In this document: one piece after another, positions 1 to 5,264 of the stretch
Position numbering within the stretch: position 1 is the stretch's first letter
Layout: the number at the start of each line of letters is the position of its first letter
Source: Planctomycetota bacterium
GTDB lineage: Bacteria; Planctomycetota; UBA8108
Length of the DNA stretch: 6,513 nucleotides
Direction: 5' to 3'
Assembly: GCA_016928605.1 (NCBI GenBank)
Contig: JAFGKN010000775.1
Span: 1 to 6,513 of the forward strand
Position numbers and translations under genes: made by a program
The notes under the pieces: model-generated
What the model was told of the DNA's origin: nothing
Databases searched by the model: none
Seen by the model: only the letters and a program-made list of their open reading frames with translations

Positions 1-1
1 C

Positions 2-478
2 CTCGCTCCCTCGAGCGCGAGCGTGACCGGGGACGATTTCTCGTGGACCTACGACGTGACGATGCCGCCCGGATCCACCGTGTGCCTCCTTCACGTCGCC
101 GCGCAGAACCCGGACCGCAAGGCGGCCCTCAAGAAGGTCGAATCGCTCCTGTCGCTCGAGTGGCTCTCCCGGGTGGAGATCCCTCCAGCCCTGGCGGAAT
201 CCGTAGCGAACTTCCCTCTCGCGGAGGGCGATCTCTTCATCCGGGGAGATGCCAACTCCAGCGGCCGGGTCGACCTGAGCGACGGCGTCTTCATCCTCAA
301 CTACCTCTTCCTCGCCGGCCCCGAGCCCGAGGTGATGGACGCCGCCGACGCGACGGACGACGGGCGGATCGACATCTCCGATCCGATCCGCGTGCTCCTC
401 TATCTGTTCCAGGGTGGGCTGCCGCCTCCTCATCCGTTCCCGGAGCCGGGCAGGGACTTCACGTACGACGAGCTTTGA
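2..478 (+). CDS. Secreted protein with C-terminal dockerin-like EF-hand pair (3' end only)
   Basis: The frame is open from base 2 to the TGA at 476-478, so this is the last 158 residues of a longer protein; the GTG at 23 is very unlikely to be the true start. Visible residues 1-75 look like the end of a beta-rich domain followed by a helical stretch (TYDVTMPPGSTVCLLHVAAQ, then a charged helix); I cannot name this part. Residues about 81-127 carry two calcium-loop repeats, DANSSGRVDLSD and DATDDGRIDISD, separated by a hydrophobic helix (FILNYLFLAGP) and followed by a second one (VLLYLFQGG) and a Pro-rich tail. This is the dockerin type I layout. In the first loop, position 5 is Ser instead of the usual Asp. 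In cellulosomes dockerins bind cohesins. In Planctomycetota-like genomes such pairs commonly end large extracellular proteins whose partner is unknown. The catalytic or binding part lies outside the window, so the overall function is open. Confidence 0.85.
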   Translation, partial: LAPSSASVTGDDFSWTYDVTMPPGSTVCLLHVAAQNPDRKAALKKVESLLSLEWLSRVEIPPALAESVANFPLAEGDLFIRGDANSSGRVDLSDGVFILNYLFLAGPEPEVMDAADATDDGRIDISDPIRVLLYLFQGGLPPPHPFPEPGRDFTYDEL

Positions 479-518
479 TCGAAGGACCGCGGCGGGCAGA
501 CCGCGCTGGAGGACTGGA

Positions 519-567
519 GCTCGCCGGTCGCGAGGCGGCGGCCGGTGAGTCTCCGCCGCCGGCGAGC
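519..567. repeat. GC-rich inverted repeat in intergenic region
   Basis: The arms GCTCGCCGG (519-527) and CCGGCGAGC (559-567) are perfect 9-bp complements. Nested inside, GGCGGCGG (534-541) and CCGCCGCC (553-560) give a competing perfect 8-bp stem with an 11-nt loop. The repeat lies 41 bases past the stop of the dockerin-type gene. It could act as a factor-dependent or processing hairpin for that transcript. No T-tract follows, so it is not a classical intrinsic terminator, and short GC stems arise easily by chance in DNA this GC-rich. The rest of 479-640 shows nothing else I can support. Confidence 0.35.
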
Positions 568-644
568 CTCGACGTCCCCGAGAGCGTCCTCACCGACCCT
601 CTCGACGAGGCAGGACTTCGCGACAGCCCAGATCGCGCGCGGGG

Positions 645-653
645 TGCTATCAT
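645..653 (+). promoter_or_regulatory. Probable extended -10 promoter of the antitoxin gene
   Basis: TGCTATCAT reads as an extended -10 element: TGn followed by TATCAT, which matches TATAAT at five of six positions. It sits in the only locally AT-richer patch (about 645-666). No good -35 hexamer lies at the normal 17-bp spacing; GCGACA at 620-625 is too far upstream. Extended -10 promoters can work without one. Transcription from about 660 would leave a leader of roughly 20 nt before the antitoxin start. Antitoxins of this class usually bind their own promoter, but I see no clean operator palindrome here. Confidence 0.45.
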
Positions 654-670
654 CTTGCTGTCAATTGCGC

Positions 671-675
671 GGAGG
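671..675 (+). promoter_or_regulatory. Shine-Dalgarno site fixing the antitoxin start
   Basis: GGAGG lies 7 nt before the ATG at 683, which is near-ideal spacing. It decides between this ATG and the far-upstream GTG at 545 in the same frame. The ATG at 683 is also where the protein begins to look like an antitoxin (MAQLIVRELD). Confidence 0.75.
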
Positions 676-682
676 TCGACCC

Positions 683-911
683 ATGGCTCAGCTGATCGTC
701 CGGGAGCTCGATCACGGGATCGTCCAGGAGCTGAAGGCGCGCGCCAAGCGCCGCGGCCGGTCGCTCGAAGCCGAGCTTCGCGAGATTCTCGCGCGCGGCG
801 CGGCAGGACCGTGTCGAGGCGAGAAAGCTCGCGCAGCGCATGCGCCGGAAGCTCGCCGGGCCCGCTCACTCCGATAGCGGCGCGCTGATCGCCAAGGATC
901 GGTCTCGATGA
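683..911 (+). pseudogene. FitA/VapB-type ribbon-helix-helix antitoxin, frameshifted
   Basis: From the ATG at 683 the protein opens with MAQLIVRELDHGIVQELKAR and continues through GRSLEAELREILAR. That is the beta-strand plus two-helix DNA-binding fold of FitA-like antitoxins, with the typical GRSxExExREIL motif at residues 25-36. As sequenced, this frame drifts into an Arg/Ala-rich tail and stops with TAG at 875-877 (64 aa). In the frame one base over, from 804, the DNA reads QDRVEARKLAQRMRRKLAGP and then a tail ending in IAKDRSR before TGA at 909-911. That is the kind of C-terminal toxin-binding tail expected after REILAR. The span 683-911 is 229 nt, one base more than 76 codons, so one extra base within the GC-only tract at about 791-804 explains the break. 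Removing it restores a 75-aa protein, the normal family length. As it stands, the product keeps the DNA-binding part but loses the toxin-neutralising tail. A sequencing or assembly error in this GC tract is an equally good explanation. Confidence 0.8.
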
Positions 912-943
912 CCTGCTGGGTACACGTCGAAGACATGGCCTGA
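908..943 (+). pseudogene. Possible VapC/FitB toxin relic (11 codons)
   Basis: The restored antitoxin frame ends in ATGA (908-911), the four-base overlap by which a PIN-domain toxin gene typically begins after a FitA/VapB antitoxin. Here the new frame reads MTCWVHVEDMA and stops with TGA at 941-943. No PIN-domain acidic residues (such as the early VDAS-type motif) are present, and the converging ABC operon stops only 15 bases later, so there is no room for a toxin of about 130 aa. The last residues could be the extreme C-terminus of a toxin joined to its start by an internal deletion, but 11 residues are too few to prove homology. A chance frame is possible. Confidence 0.25.
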
Positions 944-958
944 GGCGTACGCGGTGAG

Positions 959-1642
959 CTAACCGCTCTCGCGCGTCGAGTCCTCGACCAGTTTTCCGTC
1001 CAGGAGGCGGATGATCCTCCGGGCGCGGCGCGCCAGCGTCTCATCATGGGTGACAACGAGGACGGTGCGCCCCTCGGCGGAGAGCTGCTCGAGCAGGTCG
1101 ATGATCTCGTTGCCGCTCTGCGAGTCGAGGTTGCCGGTCGGCTCGTCGGCGAGGATGACCGGCGGCTCGTTGGCGAGTGCGCGGGCGATGGCGACTCGCT
1201 GCTGCTGGCCTCCGGAGAGCTCGGCGGGACGATGGCCCCTCCGATCTCCCAGGCCCACGCGGTCCAGCAGCGCGCCGGCCCTTCGCTCGCGCTCCGCCGG
1301 TCGCACTCCGGCGAACCGCATCGGCAGGGCGACGTTCTCGAGTGCGGTCAGTCGAGGCATCAAGTGGAACCGCTGGAAGACGAAACCGATCTTCCGGTTG
1401 CGGATCTCGGCGAGCGCCGGGATGTCGAGCGAGCCGACCTGGAGGCCATCGAGGGTGTAGTCTCCAGCGGATGGGCGGTCCAGGCAGCCGAGGACGTGGA
1501 GGAGCGTCGACTTGCCCGACCCCGAGGGGCCGAGGATCGCGGCGTACTCGGCTCTGCTTACCTCGAGCGAGACATCGCGCAGCGCTCCCACGCGGGTCGG
1601 CCCCATGTCGTAGTACTTGCTCACGTCTCGAAGGTGGATCAT
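959..1642 (-). CDS. ABC transporter ATPase, MacB/LolD (lipoprotein-export type) family
   Basis: This is the cytoplasmic motor subunit of the exporter encoded upstream: it binds and hydrolyses ATP as a dimer and drives the two FtsX-type permeases. From the ATG at 1642 it has 227 residues, the normal size for a stand-alone LolD-like ATPase. All motifs are intact: Walker A GPSGSGKST (38-46), Q-loop Q90 within FVFQRFHLMP, signature LSGGQ (142-146), Walker B VILADEP with catalytic E167, D-loop around NLDS (171-174) and H-loop H199 in VVTHD. The FQxFHLMPxLTALENV segment is characteristic of the MacB/LolD/FtsE group. An earlier in-frame ATG at 1651 overlaps the stop of the preceding permease gene (ATGA). 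I prefer 1642 because GGAGG lies about 10 nt upstream of it but only 1 nt before the other, and because family members begin MIxLxDVSK. It is the last gene of the operon, and no terminator hairpin with a T-run follows its stop. Confidence 0.95.
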   Translation of the reverse strand: MIHLRDVSKYYDMGPTRVGALRDVSLEVSRAEYAAILGPSGSGKSTLLHVLGCLDRPSAGDYTLDGLQVGSLDIPALAEIRNRKIGFVFQRFHLMPRLTALENVALPMRFAGVRPAERERRAGALLDRVGLGDRRGHRPAELSGGQQQRVAIARALANEPPVILADEPTGNLDSQSGNEIIDLLEQLSAEGRTVLVVTHDETLARRARRIIRLLDGKLVEDSTRESG

Positions 1643-1647
1643 CGAGC

Positions 1648-2886
1648 TCATTCCTCCCGCAGCGTCTCCACGGGATCGAGGCGCGCCGCCCGGCGCGCGG
1701 GAAAGTAGCCGGCGGTGGCTCCGGCGATGGCGAGGACGAAGGTGACGAGGAGCGCCGTCGCGAGGGACACCTCCGCGGTGCCGAAGTATCCCCGCGCGTC
1801 TTCCCCGAGCGGCAAGCGGTTGAAGAGCCACAGGACCACACCGCTCCAGACGATGCCGATCACCCCGCCGCTGAACGTCACGAGAAGCCCCTCGACGATC
1901 ATCCCTCCGAGCACGCTCCGCGGTCGAGCTCCCAGCGCCATCTGGACGCCGATCTCTCTCCGCCGTTCCTCGACCATCACGAACATCGTGTTCGCCACGC
2001 CGATCAGCGCGACGAGCAGTCCGAGCAGTCCGACGATGCCCATGAGGATGCGCGTGCCGCCGAGGATCTCCTCCGTCATGCGATTGGTCGCAATCTGGTT
2101 GTGGAACAAGAGCGATGCCTCGTCCCTCGCATCGAACCCCTTGATCGGCCCCAGCGCCCGGTAGACGTCTCGCAGCACGCGCCGGTCGTCGTCGGGAGAC
2201 TCGAGACCGATGATCAGGTAGCTGACGTACTGCCAGCCGCGGAGGTCCTGGAAGGTGGTGGAGGGGATGAAGATCTTCTCCCGGTCGTACCCTTCGTAGC
2301 CGCTGAGGCTGATCTTCTCCCGCATCACCCCGACGACAGTGAATGGCGTGCCCCGGATCTCGATCGTCTCGCCCACCGCGGCCCGGGGACCGAAGAGCCT
2401 CCGCTTGACCTCGTGGCCGAGGAAGGCGATCCGGCGTCGTTCAGACACGTCTCGCTCGCTGAGGAATCGTCCACCCGGGCGCGGCAGGATGCGCCGCAGC
2501 TCGCCGTAGCAGGCATCCACGCCGTGAAGCCTCACGTTCGACTGGCGGTCTTTGAATGCAGCGAGCTCTCCGAAGTTCTGGAACTCCGAGCTGACCGCGC
2601 GAACGCCTCGCACTCGCCTGCGGATCCAGTCCGCATCCTCCCGGCGGAGCCCGATCCACCGCCCGGCGGGAAGTCCAGCATACGGTCGTGTCGTCGCGCC
2701 GCTCCAGAAGCGGATCATGTGCTCGCCCGAGTTCCGCATCGCCTCGCCCATCGCGGCGTTGAATCCCTCGCCGAAGGAGAGCACCACCGTGAGGCTCAGC
2801 GTTCCCCAGACGACTCCGAGCAGCACGAGCAGGATGCGGCTGCGATCGGCGAGGAGCTCTCGAATCGTCTGCCGGAGCCACTCCAT
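1648..2886 (-). CDS. MacB/FtsX-type ABC permease, second paralogue
   Basis: This is an inner-membrane subunit of a mechanotransmission-type (MacB/LolCE-like) ABC system, 412 residues. One N-terminal membrane helix lies at about 17-38 (LLVLLGVVWGTLSLTVVLSF). A large periplasmic MacB-type domain (about 40-275) carries GGRFLSERD (138-146) and PFTVVGVMREK (181-191). The C-terminal FtsX domain has three helices at about 279-303, 326-356 and 374-394. It contains the cytoplasmic motif ERRREIGVQMALGAR (307-321), which contacts the ATPase, and ends with GYFPARRAARLDPVETL. Unlike E. coli MacB it has no fused ATPase; that is the next gene. The start at 2886 has AGAGG 8 nt upstream. An ATG at 2892 overlaps the preceding stop as TGATG and would add two residues. 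Either way it is translationally coupled to the upstream permease. It is a clear paralogue of that protein, so the two likely form a heterodimer. Confidence 0.93.
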   Translation of the reverse strand: MEWLRQTIRELLADRSRILLVLLGVVWGTLSLTVVLSFGEGFNAAMGEAMRNSGEHMIRFWSGATTRPYAGLPAGRWIGLRREDADWIRRRVRGVRAVSSEFQNFGELAAFKDRQSNVRLHGVDACYGELRRILPRPGGRFLSERDVSERRRIAFLGHEVKRRLFGPRAAVGETIEIRGTPFTVVGVMREKISLSGYEGYDREKIFIPSTTFQDLRGWQYVSYLIIGLESPDDDRRVLRDVYRALGPIKGFDARDEASLLFHNQIATNRMTEEILGGTRILMGIVGLLGLLVALIGVANTMFVMVEERRREIGVQMALGARPRSVLGGMIVEGLLVTFSGGVIGIVWSGVVLWLFNRLPLGEDARGYFGTAEVSLATALLVTFVLAIAGATAGYFPARRAARLDPVETLREE

Positions 2887-2891
2887 GCGCA

Positions 2892-4124
2892 TCACCTCTC
2901 GACAAGCGCCCTGACCGGGTCGAGCCGGGCTGCTCTTCGAGCCGGGAAGTAGCCGGCCAGCAGCGCGACGCTTCCCAGGAGGAGGGTGGTCAGGACGGTG
3001 ACGGCCGGAGAGATTCGCGGCTCTCCGATGGTCTCGGGCGCGGGAGTGAGACGGACCACCATCGTGACGCTCCACGAGAGGAAGAATCCGACGAGGCCGC
3101 CCATCGCCACCAGCACGAAGGTCTCGGCCAGGACTCCTCTCAGGATGCGTCCGGGCCGCGCGCCCAGGGCCATCTGGATGCCGATCTCGTGGGTCCGCTG
3201 GCGCACGCGGATGAACATCAGGTTTCCGATGCCGACGCCACCGACGAGCATCGTCAGGATGCCGGAGCCGGCCAGCATGATCTCGAAGCCGAGAAAGGCG
3301 TAGTGCCGCAGGCGCTCATCCTCGAGCCGGTCCCAGACGTACAGCGCCTGGCGGTCGTCAGGATCGAAGCCGCACCGCCGTCCGAGGACCTCGTAGACTC
3401 TCCGGAGTGCGCGCGGGTGAAGGTCGGCGCGGCGAGCCCGGAAGACGAAGTTCGAGACGAGGCGGTCGCCGTAGACCTGCTCGTGGGTGGTCACGGGCAT
3501 GCAGATCCGGTCCGCGTCCTGCCCGCTGTAGTCCGAGTCCTGCCTCTTCGGACTCAAAACGCCGACCACCGTGAAGGGAAGTCCCTGAAGGATCACGGTC
3601 CGTCCCAGGACGGGGTCGCGGCCGAAGAGGCCAGTGCGGACGCGATTTCCCAGGACGATCACGCGCCTGCGATCCTCGATGTCTCGCTCGTTCAGGAACC
3701 TCCCGCCGGGCTCGATCCTCCACGTGCGCAGCGCCCCGTAAGCCGGAGCGACACCAGAGATCGTGGCGCGGAGGATCTTCGTTCCGACCTGCAGCTGATC
3801 CCATGCGATGCACTCCGGGCTGATCCGGCCGAGCTCGGGGATCTGAGCCGCCAGGGCGGCCACATCCTCTCGCTCGATGTTCACTCGGCGTCCGCAACCG
3901 AGGCCCGCGAAGTTCATCGTCGTGCGGCTTGGCCAGACGAGCGCGATGCTCTCACCGAAGGCCACGGCTTGCTCGTGCATGTGCTCCTCGAGCCCCGTTC
4001 CGAACGCGAGCAGCACGATGACCGAGAACGTTCCCCATCCGAGCCCCAGAAGCGTCGTGGCGGTGCGAGCCTTTTGCTGCCGGAGGCCCCGGAGGAGATC
4101 GATGATGCCGCGCAGCGCATCCAT
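2892..4124 (-). CDS. MacB/FtsX-type ABC permease, first paralogue
   Basis: This 410-residue inner-membrane permease is the partner of the paralogue encoded just downstream. Membrane helix 1 is at about 21-43 (TATTLLGLGWGTFSVIVLLA). The periplasmic domain spans about 44-275 and includes GGRFLNERD (140-148) and LPFTVVGVLSPK (182-193). The FtsX domain has helices at about 278-303, 328-356 and 373-394, with THEIGIQMALGARPGRILRG (311-330) on the cytoplasmic side and the ending GYFPARRAARLDPVRAL. It shares the same motif order and near-identical C-terminal motif with the other permease but differs clearly elsewhere, which points to an old tandem duplication and specialisation, as in LolC/LolE. The ATG at 4124 follows the adaptor stop by 6 nt and has no recognisable Shine-Dalgarno sequence, so it probably depends on translational coupling. 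Its stop overlaps the next permease start region (TGATG). Confidence 0.93.
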   Translation of the reverse strand: MDALRGIIDLLRGLRQQKARTATTLLGLGWGTFSVIVLLAFGTGLEEHMHEQAVAFGESIALVWPSRTTMNFAGLGCGRRVNIEREDVAALAAQIPELGRISPECIAWDQLQVGTKILRATISGVAPAYGALRTWRIEPGGRFLNERDIEDRRRVIVLGNRVRTGLFGRDPVLGRTVILQGLPFTVVGVLSPKRQDSDYSGQDADRICMPVTTHEQVYGDRLVSNFVFRARRADLHPRALRRVYEVLGRRCGFDPDDRQALYVWDRLEDERLRHYAFLGFEIMLAGSGILTMLVGGVGIGNLMFIRVRQRTHEIGIQMALGARPGRILRGVLAETFVLVAMGGLVGFFLSWSVTMVVRLTPAPETIGEPRISPAVTVLTTLLLGSVALLAGYFPARRAARLDPVRALVER

Positions 4125-4130
4125 GAATGG

Positions 4131-5204
4131 TTACTCGTAGATCCTTTCGAGAACCTCATCCCCTTCCGAGAGACCGCTGACAACCTCGACGGTCATTCCG
4201 TCGCCGAGTCCCGTCTCGATCTCCTTCTCGGTCCGTCGACCTCGCCCATCGAGAACTTCGACATAGGCCTTTCCCGCTCGAAACTCGACGACGCGCTCCG
4301 GCAGCACGAGCACGTCGTCCCGCCGCTCGATCTCGATGTCCGCTACGGCCGAGTATCCCGAGCGCAGCTTGACCTCCTCCGGCGGCGTGACGTCGATGCG
4401 GATGCCGAAGACCACGGCGTTGTTGCGCTCCATCGCCTTCAGGTCGATGGCGGCCACCTTGCCTGCGACGGTCACTCCGGGGAGAGCGCCGACGCGGAGG
4501 TTGGCCGTCAAGCCCTCCTCGAGCTTGCCGACGTCGATCTCGTCGACCGTTCCGCGAAAGACCATGCGGTCCATGTCGGCCAGCACGGCGATGATCGTGC
4601 CGGAGCCGTAAGAGCTGGAGGGCACCACCGGCGAGCCTTCCCAGTTGGGGATGTCCAGCACGTGGCCGGCGGTGGGGGCCCTGAGGATGAAATCGAGCTT
4701 GCGCCCCTCGATCTCGGCGGAGCCCGTCTTGAGGAGCTCCATCTGCTCCTCGGCCTGCTGCCGCGCGAGCGATGCACCCTCGTACATTCGCTCGAGGTTC
4801 TTCGCGCCGAGAAAGAGGCCGGTGAAGAACGAGGCCAGGTGCTTGTAGTCCTTGTACTCGAGGGCACTCTCCTCTCCGATGCGGGCCTGCTTGAGGGCGC
4901 GCTCGGCCGTGATGAGGCCACGCTCCGTGAGAATCGGCCTCACTTCTGCGAGAGGCTCGCCTTCCGCGACCTTCTGGCCGAGCTCGACAAAGAGGCGCGA
5001 GAGGATGCCGCCCTGGGAGGCGGTGACGGGCACCTCGTAGTACACCTCGATGCGGCCGACGGCGGTGGCGCGGCGCACGACGGTGCCGCGCTCCACGCGA
5101 GCCGAGGACGACTCCGCGGTGGACGAGGATCCACCGGAGTCGAGATAGACGGCGACGACGGTGATCGCCGCCAGGAGAGGCACGATCCAGAACAGGTGCT
5201 TCAT
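4131..5204 (-). CDS. Periplasmic adaptor (HlyD/RND membrane-fusion family), MacA-like
   Basis: This is the periplasmic adaptor that would join the MacB-like permeases to an outer-membrane channel or pass on substrate, 357 residues. A single N-terminal membrane anchor lies at about 4-20 (LFWIVPLLAAITVVAVY), with no lipobox cysteine. The halves of the lipoyl-like (barrel-sandwich) domain are at about 58-89 (VPVTASQGGILSRLFVELGQ onward) and 170-186 (LDFILRAPTAGHVLDI). Between them a helical hairpin (about 92-165) is rich in Ala, Glu, Arg and Gln. A beta-barrel follows at about 212-295, with VDEIDVGKLEEG at 220-231. The membrane-proximal domain closes the protein, with the typical SGLSEGDEVL motif (343-352). 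The start at 5204 has AGGGGG at 5217-5212, 7 nt upstream. It is the first gene of the tight adaptor-permease-permease-ATPase unit. No outer-membrane TolC-like factor is encoded here, so the system may use one from elsewhere. MacA itself works on macrolides and peptides in E. coli; that substrate should not be carried over. Confidence 0.9.
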   Translation of the reverse strand: MKHLFWIVPLLAAITVVAVYLDSGGSSSTAESSSARVERGTVVRRATAVGRIEVYYEVPVTASQGGILSRLFVELGQKVAEGEPLAEVRPILTERGLITAERALKQARIGEESALEYKDYKHLASFFTGLFLGAKNLERMYEGASLARQQAEEQMELLKTGSAEIEGRKLDFILRAPTAGHVLDIPNWEGSPVVPSSSYGSGTIIAVLADMDRMVFRGTVDEIDVGKLEEGLTANLRVGALPGVTVAGKVAAIDLKAMERNNAVVFGIRIDVTPPEEVKLRSGYSAVADIEIERRDDVLVLPERVVEFRAGKAYVEVLDGRGRRTEKEIETGLGDGMTVEVVSGLSEGDEVLERIYE

Positions 5205-5211
5205 GCTTGGG

Positions 5212-5217
5212 CCCCCT
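5212..5217 (-). promoter_or_regulatory. Shine-Dalgarno site of the adaptor gene
   Basis: On the - strand AGGGGG lies 7 nt before the ATG at 5204. It is the best ribosome-binding site at the head of the ABC cassette, in contrast to the coupled, weakly signalled start of the first permease. In the 60-bp gap to the upstream gene (5205-5264) I see no convincing -10/-35 pair, so the cassette may be read through from the upstream gene. Confidence 0.55.
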
Positions 5218-5264
5218 TCGATGGCGGTGAACAGCTCGTGAGACCGCAGGCTTCTCGGTCGTCG

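Noticed and set aside
43..888. A 281-codon + strand frame overlapping the dockerin-type gene and the antitoxin.
   Set aside because: It is an Arg-rich out-of-frame reading. The overlapping frames contain the recognisable calcium loops and the antitoxin fold.
912..958. A possible bidirectional terminator between the converging antitoxin and ABC operon.
   Set aside because: I see no stem longer than about 4 bp and no T-tract on either strand.
1643..1831. Upstream extension of the ATPase frame to a start at 1831.
   Set aside because: The extension overlaps the end of the permease gene, reads as Arg/Gly-rich sequence, and family members start at the MIHLRDVSK region, where a Shine-Dalgarno sequence is also present.
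1177..2952. A 591-codon open frame on the + strand, antisense to the ATPase and second permease.
   Set aside because: It has the same cause: a biased, repetitive composition with no motifs, lying opposite two genes whose family motifs are complete.
2887..3075. Upstream extension of the second permease frame to a start at 3075.
   Set aside because: The extra 63 residues are polar, Arg/Pro-rich and lie inside the coding region of the other permease. The membrane-anchored start at 2886 has a good ribosome-binding site.
5225..5262. A GACCG...CGGTC short hairpin in the gap before the adaptor gene, considered as a terminator.
   Set aside because: The stem is only 5 bp and no T-run follows on the - strand, so it does not support termination.
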